Shown piece by piece: positions 56,060 to 64,000 of a stretch of 64,000 nt of DNA. Under the pieces are notes generated by a model. It saw only the letters and a program-made list of their open reading frames with translations, had not been told where the DNA came from and did no database searches. Position 1 is the first letter of the stretch, and each line of letters starts with the position of its first letter. The position numbers and the translations under genes were made by a program. This DNA comes from Galerina marginata (taxonomy: Eukaryota; Basidiomycota; Agaricomycetes; Agaricales; Galerinaceae), in the NCBI GenBank assembly GCA_023014335.1, contig JAECYW010000006.1, positions 1,178,001 through 1,242,000 of the forward strand. Direction: 5' to 3'.

Positions 56060-58597
56060 TCAATAAACATACGAAGTGCTTAAATGCGCCATTAATGCGT
56101 CGTGTAGCCACAGCCGTCGACGACTTGAAGGAGCTTCACACACCAAGCAGCGACAATTCGAATTGCTGCCTCGTCCAAGGAAATACTGCTTTCGAGGGCG
56201 AAGACTCCGGTTCTTGCGATAAAAGAAGTCTGTCCCTTGGACAGGGTTCATGATTGCGTGGCTATAGCATTACAATCTGGTCAGACGGGTTGAGCGGGAA
56301 GCAAGGGACTGACGATGTTTGAACGTGGAGAACGGCCCTCTGCCTCCCAACCGCTGGTTTGAAATGGTCCGAACAGTGCTTACAACTCCATACTTGGTCA
56401 CCAGGAGGAGGGTATGATGGCTCGTGGAATAGGATCGACTGAGTTAGTTCGTCCGACAACAGAGCAAAATACGGGGTTTGATGTCCGACACCCTTCCTCG
56501 CGACAGCATGAGAAGCCTATAGAGATTTACAAAAGGGTGTAAGATGAAGAATATGGACAAATAACAAGGAACATACACATTCTTTCCAATCCATCGCGTA
56601 TGTCCCAAAAATCCCATTCTGTTGCATCCATGGACAATTTAGGCATATGAACCTTTTATTCAAGGTACTCATATCACTTGCCCTCGCTGTACCCGGATCG
56701 AGTCCAAGAAGGCGAAGTAAAACAACGATAGCAGCATAGCCAACCTTGCTGAAATAAAAATCATGATCATCGCCCGCAGGATTCCCCGTCTTGGCGTCTC
56801 TAGCGCAGGGCAGATGAAGGCCGACTTCTTCCCAGCCGATCATGATGGAACCAGGGCAAAACTCTCGACTGGACCTGCTCTTCAGAGGATGTGCAAATAC
56901 TGCGGTCGCCAATTCGAGGACATCCCCATCAGAGTGAAGGGCTCCGTCTCCCCGTGGTTCGACGGTGGGGTGAGAGTACATTAATATGCGCGCGAGATGC
57001 CGTTTCTTGTCCAAAATCCAGGTGTGGACAAAATTGATAATTGTTGCCTGCATCTCTTCCTCAGAAAAATCACCGATATCGTCGCCGGACGAATGTGTAT
57101 ATTCGGAGATTGGGCCAAAGTTCAAAACTTGCCGACACTCAGGGGTGTACTCCCAAATGTCGGGCTCCAACAATGGCCGACAGATGCTTTCATAGAATAT
57201 AGCGACCTTCTTTTCACGGCGTTCGATCAACTGTCGTCGTTCTTTCAGTATCCGCTCTTCTTTTGCACGCTTCGCCATCTCGTTCAGTTGAGGAAGATGC
57301 CTATAAATCTCTAAAAGTAATTTAGTTTAAAAGTTTTGAGAAGGTACTGCAAAAGAACCTCTCTTAGAAAACCTGGCATGAATTGCTTTCTCAAAGTAAG
57401 AAGAAAAGTGTACAGCTATGTCCGGTCGGGAAGCCTCGACATCAACAGGATCGTGCCCGAGCTTAATAAGGTGTGCCCAGGACCTATTGAACAAAGGTCA
57501 GATAGGTTGAGACGGACAAGAGAAAAATATACATAGAGCAGAAAGAAAAAAGGTCTTCTCTATACTGGGTCTGCAGATTACGCCAGATCGTCACACAATA
57601 GTTATTGCAGGCTCGTACGTGCTATCGGTCTCGCATTAGATGGGTAGTACACATCTCGGAAACTGACACTCACGAGAAGGTACTCAAGAACTTTCGTTCT
57701 TGTTTTCGCCTGGTAAGCCTCGTAATCTTCCCTGGCATTTGGTTGATTGGCCTCGATGGCCATCAGATAGGGTAACATCTCTTGCTTCCTTGTCAGCAAG
57801 TCTTGACTGCAGTACCGAGGCTCAAAAAGATATTCATAATCCCCAGGAAAATACATCGCCCCTGTGGCCAAGAAACATGAGCAAGTTTTCCACACAATAA
57901 AACGTGAAAGGTCATCACTTACTTGATCGGTGTGTATACCTGACCAAACGCCACAGAGACGCCACTTCGTTAGGATTGAAACTCTCGAGATCGCCTAGGT
58001 CGGTTATGTCTGCTTGTTTCAGCCAATACTTTGGCTACAGTAGAGTAGATTGGCATTCGCATTATAATTCATAGAATGAATACGGACGAGGCAATTGTCA
58101 CAGAGCCGTTTGCGATAAGTAAAGTCGACCATGGCTTTGGGGCGGTCACAAACCTGAAGATATCATCAGTACTGTTCAGCAAGTCGAAGGGGTACCGAAC
58201 ATCGCACGAAGCTGGCGCAAATAACAAAGAGACCCATTTTGGAGGAGAGACATCAGGTGGGCAAGGCAAGAAATCTGGATGTCGACGAAAAACCGTTTCC
58301 CATAACGAGGATGCCTTCCTTATCAGCAAGAGATTCCTCACATACTTGCTCGTGCGTATCATATTATAGAGATCTAAAGGGTGAAGATGTCCAAAGATCT
58401 AACAATTAAGAAGCCAGGTGCCTGAGCGCGACATTACATGTTAAAAAGGTGCAAAATACCTCGAGAATAAGCTCAAGTGGAAGATCTAGGATGGCGGCGA
58501 GATTTTTACTCCGATTTGGGATCCGGGAGACAGACTTCCTTAGGTTTGCTTGAATGACAGTTGCGACGTAGTTGCCCGCACCCTCTAAATGTTTCAT
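56060..58597 (-). CDS. F-box protein with cysteine-rich zinc-binding segments
   Basis: Ten exons: 58597-58460, 58398-58201, 58153-58088, 58034-57923, 57861-57674, 57570-57533 (least certain), 57483-57359, 57310-56577, 56516-56314, 56261-56060. They splice to about 667 aa. The F-box reads DLPLELILEIFGHLHPLDLY then NMIRTSKYVRNLLL. A CDVCDRPKAMVDFTYRKRLC then DNC segment is a probable zinc site. A basic coiled coil (KRAKEERILKERRQLIERRE) follows. C-terminal Cys/His pairs (WSCKHCSDHF and CRCLVCEAP) suggest further metal sites. This layout (F-box, Cys-rich, coiled coil, terminal zinc-finger-like) recurs in basidiomycete F-box families. It would act as an SCF adaptor; the substrate is unknown. Splice sites around exons 3-4 and 6 use weaker donors (GTCCGT, GTATAT). 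Confidence 0.8.
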
Positions 58598-60096
58598 TCA
58601 TATCAAGTTGGATCGCAACGTAAAGACCGAGACTGACCTCGAATACCTCGAATGTAAGGTAAGTCGTTGCAATCGCGACTATCGTCCAGCCCTGCCACAC
58701 GCAAACCAAAGAATTTTCGAACACCTTCTTCGTTCAGACTTCCCAGAGGAAAGCTATCAGCATGGAATTCCAAAACGAGCTCAGAAATCCCGTTGAGTCC
58801 TTGTTCATGTTCAAGTTTGCCATATTCTTCCATCGAAATCGGCTAGTTTGACAGGTGTTGAGTCAAGGGGAAAGACGAATGGAAGATCTCAGGTGAAGTG
58901 ATAGATAATTCTGGGATCGTCGTCGAGAGCAAAAATGAACCGAAGGTGATTGGCATGGCGTACCGCAGAGGAGTGTTTTGTGCTGTTCTTTCCAGCGATA
59001 AAGGGTCCTTCCAAAATTGGGTAATTTTCAGGGGCTAAGTACCAGTGTTGATGCATTGATGGCTTGCACCAACTTTTTCTCCGCTAATTCTCCCTTCTTG
59101 AAACGCCGAACGCGCAAGTTTCCTGTTGACTCCCTTTTTTGTATGCTTTTTGCCGTACAAACTGCCTAAGCATGCATCAAAATACGGCGACTCATGATCA
59201 AGGCAGACTTGTAACGCGGAGGAACAATACCAGGTCAAAAAGATGGACTCTCGATGTCGGGCAATGATGAGAGTCCGGTTCTCGTGATTGCTGGCACAGT
59301 AATGAGGCTTGTTCCTTTCGTTTCTTAACCTGCACCATATCTCTAATTTCGCTCTCAATTTGGCAGCCTCTGGCTTCAAATTCCCCAATCCTGAAAAAGG
59401 TCATGGAAATTCCTTGTGATATTTTGTGGCTGGACTCGGAATGGTGGATTTTTCACCCACTTGAAACGCGTCCCAGACCTTTCTATTATGGCGCCGCGGA
59501 TCGGGTACGCCAGCAATCGCTTTAGAAAGGTGCACGGGCTGTGTGCCACTGGTGTCCAAGGTTCAAATCCGTACCGAACGGACAGAAGAGCCGGGTCTTT
59601 TGGCACTGTAAAAAGTGTGGACGGTTCTGAGCTCCGTTCTGGGGATCAATGTTATCTCCTTAAAAGTATGTCGACTGACCTTAATTTAGTCCAAGCTTAG
59701 AGGCTCACTTCAATCTCCAGCAGCTTTGGAGTCTGGACTCGTTTCGTTGCAGAGGCACTCCACCCAAACACCACCTCTGATTCTCCGATTAGAAAGCTCG
59801 AAGAAGAAGACTTATTCTGGACAATCTTATCGGCGGGACGTTAGCTAGTGGCTATTTTACTCTGGTCTGACAGTGATCAGCTACTGCAAGCATTTGCAAA
59901 ATCTTTTCTCCTGTTTCGGCGCAGCATCAACTGAGCATGAGGTTAGTCGACTCTCCATTGCATAACGGAGATTTGATGACGAATGCGCACAGGCATACAC
60001 CCGTCTGCGGTCGACCAGGGCCGGGATCTTTGGAGCTGGAAGGTTTTTTCAATAATCATTCGTTCTCCCGAACACCATTCGAATTCTTTCCCCCCG
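58598..60096. other. No gene supported
   Basis: The minus strand has frames at 58603-58833 (MEEYGKLEHEQGLNGISELV-type) and 59035-59388, and the plus strand has one at 59416-59700. None shows a known motif or joins into a longer protein. The right part should contain the promoter of the megasynthase. Confidence 0.35.
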
Positions 60097-63000
60097 ATGC
60101 CACCACAGCACCAAAAGACTGGGTCTCTCCTCGATGTTTTTCTCTCCGTCGCACGCGACTCCATTACCACGGAGGACCCGGTACTGGAATGTGGGTCTGA
60201 GCAATGGACATATGGCGACCTTGACTCTATATCGAGTGGCATTGCCCTCAAGTGGTACGATCAATATGGCTTGAACCCCACAGTCGCGGTTGTCAGCGAA
60301 AACCATCCATACATGCTTGCCATCCTTCTGGCGACATGGAAATTGGGCGGTATTTTCGCTCCACTGGACCCCCACTCTCCTCTGGAAATGGTTAAGAAGA
60401 TGCTCGAGAACGTCGCAGCAACCTTCGCTGTGATACCTGATAACGAGGAGGGGCTTAAGGAGTTATTACAAAGTAAGCGCAGCATTGCTTGAAACAAGTC
60501 ATTATCTCATCTCGGTTCTCTTACCGCAGGCATGGACATGCCCATGATGCTTTTTTCGAAAGATACCGGCATCACAACCCTAACACAATGCTATCTGGAC
60601 CAAACGGCCGAAATTTCCCCATCTCTTTTCCCCTTGCCGTCACCGTCGTCGTTAGCAGCTTATTTGCACACCTCCTCGGCCTCTTCCATTTCGAATCTCA
60701 AATGTGTTCAGCTGACTCACGAGTCTATCGCAAGGGGATCGCAGTCCTTCGTCAAATGGTTTCGTAGCACCTGGCCTTCAGCACAGCCCGAGAAATTAAA
60801 AGTCCTAGGATTTTCGCCATGGACGCATATTATGGCAATGTCTCATGATCTTGGTGGTGCTACTTTTGGAACGGGAGGGTGTTATGTCTTTGGCGTTCCT
60901 CCGTCTGGGTATCCGCTTCATGCCACAAAAGAGGTTCGAAATGTCCTTGGGAAAGCAGAGAAGGAAATGGACGTCTTGGACCAATTATTAGAAACTGCTG
61001 TAAGCGCAAGACCTGACGTCTTTCTCTGCGTCCCTTGGGTGCTGGAGGGCTTCAAGGAAAGATATGAGCGACTTTCGGAGGGCAGGAGAGAGCAAGGAGC
61101 TTTGGAAGTCAAAGAGGCACTCCAGACATTCAAGTCCTTCGGCGTTGCAGGTGCGGCGATGCCTGCGGAGGTCTCACGCTGGGCCAAAGATATGGGCATT
61201 AATATCTCGAACAACATTGGCATGACAGAGTTAGGAGGTAAAGTCGTCATTTTCACTTTGGCCATGGCTTTGAATTAATGGTTCACAGGTCCTCTTTTTT
61301 ATACGAGCATTAACCACCTTGGCCATGACGCGGACAACGAAGGGTGGCCGGTGGAAGATTGTTTGATAGAAGATGCCAAGTTGGTCTTGCTGGACGTTGG
61401 AGGTCGAGAAGATACGCGTGGTTCGTCTTGAAATTTCTTCTTTTAGGGTAGGACTTTCGTTGATTGGCTATATTTCCTGCTTTAGAAGGCGAACTTGTAA
61501 TCACAAGCCGTTATATCAGCCGTGGTTATCTCAAATACGATAACTCGTCCTTCAGCGAGTCCTCCGGTGGCTTGATAACTTTTAAAACTGGAGACATATA
61601 CTTCAAGAAACCCAATGGGCGCCTTGTATGGAAAGGAAGGAAGGAAGATTTTATTCAGGTACACCGAGGTCAGATAAAAAAATTTAACTGTCCTGAAAAT
61701 TTCCGTAGATGATTTCCGGCGAAACTCTTGACCCTCGAGCAGTCGAAAAGACATTGAAAGCTTGCCCTGTGATTTCGCATTGCTGCGTCGTGGGGAACAA
61801 CTTTACGAAAGGTCCCTCGGACGTTATCTGCCTCCTTATTCAACCTACCCTCTCGTCGGACAATGAACATACTACGCTGTCGCATCACCAGATGGCCCAG
61901 ATAACCAAGGCGGTAGCTGCCGTCAACAGAACGTTGCTTCCACCTTTACGAATTGCCTGGTCGAGGGTGGGCATTTTAGAGAAGGGCATGACGATACCAT
62001 ACACGACGAAGGGCAATATATTTAGGAAGAAGTTGGAGGCCCTCTTTGGAGATTTTCTGGCGGCCTTACTAACGAAGGACGGGGACGGAAGGCACGAGAA
62101 ATATGTTGTAAATGGCCATGCAATTGGCGCAAAGCCAGACAATTCTCCGCTGGACGACAACTCCACTTCGAACAAACAAGAGGTTCAGAACTTGATTGCG
62201 GAGATCTTGGCAGGCATTTTGGGACTGGGTATCAGAGAGCTTGATGCTAATTCGGACACATCGTTTGCAGAGGTTCGTTTTTTTGTCAATATCAGGCATA
62301 CCGGTTTGGGATTTATGTTTTGCTATCAACAGCTTGGAATGGACTCGAACATGGCGGTTCGAATTGTCAACCAGCTTAATAGCACCTTCTCATTGAATTT
62401 CCCCTTAAACACCTGCCACACTCTCATCAATTTGACCAAAATTTCCGAAGTTGTTTTGGTTGAATTAGGTTTAAAAGAGGCACGTTCCGAGCTACCGAAG
62501 AAGCCACAGAATCCCACCTCGACAATGGAGGAAGAAATCGTAATTGTTGGTCAAGCCCTCCGCCTTCCTGGCGATATCAGTACACCTGAATCTTTCTGGG
62601 AAGCCTTGATGAACAAACGGGACGATATCATGATCCCTGTTCCTGCTGACCGATGGGACCATTCGTCTTTCTATCGTCGACCTTCATCAACACCTCCTCC
62701 ACAAATCTGTGACATTTCGTTTGAGAAAGCGGGTTTCATTGATGTGGCACATTTCGACAACAATTTCTTCGGAATATCAGCACCGGAAGCGTTATTTGTC
62801 AGCCCTTCAATACGACTTACTCTCGAAACAGCGTTCGAAGCCCTAGAGAATGCATGCATACCGATGGCGAAAGTCAAGGGAACTGGCATGGGCGTATTTG
62901 TTGCAGCAGGACTAGACGATGGTTATAACCACTTGCTATACCAGTCCTATGGGTGGGATGGTGCGCTTCGTGCTCTTGAACACTAAATATATGCTAAATC

Positions 63001-64000
63001 TGTTTTTTCGGCTTATAGCTTATACGCGTTTCTTTGGGACGGGCATTTCGGCCAGTACAGCAAGCGGAAGACTTAGCTAGTGGGTTCAGATCACTGGAAC
63101 CGTCATACGATGTCGATTGACGGAAAATTCAGTCTCCTTGACGTCCATGGGCCGTCAACAACCACCGATACCGCCTGCAGTTCTGGACTTGTAGTATTGG
63201 ACCAAGGTCAGTTCCTGGGTGAAGGTTTTTTCAAAAGTGACTCAAGTTCATCCCAGCTGTCAAATATCTCCAATCAGGAGACGGCGACTCAGCTATCGTT
63301 GCTGCCGTTAACACAAACCTCTGGTACTTATACTTGTCCTTTTACCTGCTAGTTTTCTCAACGCTGCTATGTAGGCCAGGATCTTTTGGGTATGCAAGGA
63401 TCGTCGAGTGCTTCTATGTCGCATCTAATCGTTGTTCATTGTCAGCTTTTTGTCTGCGCAGAAGATGGCATCTCCTCATTCGCGATGTGCCACTTTTACT
63501 GATGAGGCAGATGGGTAGGTTAATCGCAGTTTCTATTATGTTTTAGGCTTGACCACTTATCGTTTCACAGATACGTCCCAGCCGAAGGCTCCATTGCGGT
63601 TGTTCTCAAAACCAAGAAGGCGGCAATGCGCGACGGTGATAACATACTGGCAGTAATAAAGTCCACAGATGTCATGCATGGTGGTAAATCTCAAGGTTTG
63701 GTTGCTCCGAACGTCACCACCCAGATAGCATTGCAACAAACACTTCTGGCAAAGGCTGGGTTGAAACCATCTGATATCGAGTGCGTGTAAAGATTTGATA
63801 GGCTCGCCGCTCTAACTCTAACTCTATTTACCTAGTTTTCTCGAAACTCATGGAACGGGTAGGCCGCTATTTTTCTCAGTCGCAGACACATTAAAAGAAT
63901 CTCTCCCTTCCAGGCACATCTCTGGGCGACTTGATTGAGATACAAGGCATAAACGAAGTCTTCCGCGGCTCACATACTACACATCCTCTGGTCCTTGGTG
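60097..64000 (+). CDS. Megasynthase, 5' part: acyl-adenylating domain - ACP - ketosynthase
   Basis: Fifteen exons are visible: 60097-60472, 60530-61237, 61289-61420, 61486-61658, 61709-62272, 62333-62960, 63019-63079, 63133-63206, 63278-63323, 63375-63389, 63446-63514, 63571-63780, 63836-63858, 63914-64000. This is fourteen listed segments, with the last cut by the window end; they encode about 1055 residues. The adenylating (ANL) domain, residues 1-~570, has the phosphate loop HTSSASSISNLKCVQLTH, NNIGMTELGG, FKTGDIYF, KGRKEDFI and the C-terminal lysine region TTKGNIFRKK. A carrier domain has LGMDSNMAV with Ser ~656. The ketosynthase starts EEEIVIVGQALRLPGD and has DTACSSGL (Cys ~896) and ETHGTGT (His ~1024). 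An in-frame upstream ATG at 59983 could add 38 residues. The order A-ACP-KS suggests a polyketide synthase that loads an adenylated starter acid. Confidence 0.92.

Noticed and set aside
59500..59590. Possible tRNA (GGTTCAAATCC near 59560)
   Set aside because: The B-box-like word is present, but the T-stem and acceptor stem do not pair and no A box is placed correctly.

Overview
The window looks like nuclear DNA of a mushroom-forming basidiomycete (Agaricomycetes). Genes carry many short introns of about 50-70 bp with GT..AG ends. Several families are typical of that class: 7TM proteins with an Agaricomycete-type N-terminus, a jelly-roll plus single-TM membrane protein, F-box proteins, a TPR-CHAT protein and divergent fungal terpene synthases. 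Only conserved housekeeping genes can be named with certainty: eIF3a, a Dpb4-type histone-fold subunit and Nup84/Nup107. All gene models below were spliced by hand and checked for continuous reading frame.

Layout. 1-3.8 kb is a graveyard of repeat clusters and gene fragments, including a piece of eIF3a. 4.07-5.43 kb is a single-TM surface protein whose inverted paralogue lies at 47.5-48.8 kb. 7.0-11.1 kb is a duplicated segment carrying secreted-protein gene A; two further copies (B at 38.5-40.3 kb, C at 42.1-43.5 kb) lie in opposite orientation, in tandem with each other. 11.55-15.0 kb is eIF3a. 17.5-20.4 kb holds a 7TM protein and a short HSF-type factor. 21.6-21.9 kb has two tRNA-Leu genes. 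22.1-27.0 kb has a mucin-like single-TM protein, a small neighbour and an F-box/LRR-like protein. 27.3-28.6 kb is a terpene-synthase homologue that has lost its catalytic motifs. 29.5-33.5 kb is a TPR-CHAT protease-like protein followed by a decayed partial copy. 34.5-37.2 kb has the Dpb4-type gene (with a 7-nt microexon) and an NmrA-like reductase. 52.5-58.6 kb is Nup107 and an F-box/zinc-binding protein. 60.1 kb to the window end is the 5' part of an acyl-adenylating/ACP/ketosynthase megasynthase.

Mobile DNA is well resolved because the duplicated copies give empty-site comparisons. A 500-bp hAT-like MITE sits in the last intron of gene B, a 692-bp mariner-like MITE and an 809-bp insertion sit upstream of gene C, and a 1465-bp element with an 8-bp target duplication carries a piece of a retroelement ORF.

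The genes do not form one obvious pathway. Candidates for specialised metabolism are the megasynthase, the NmrA-like reductase and, at most in a non-catalytic role, the terpene-synthase-like protein. The TPR-CHAT protein is a candidate for fungal recognition or cell-death functions. No CRISPR, rRNA or bacterial-type operon was seen.
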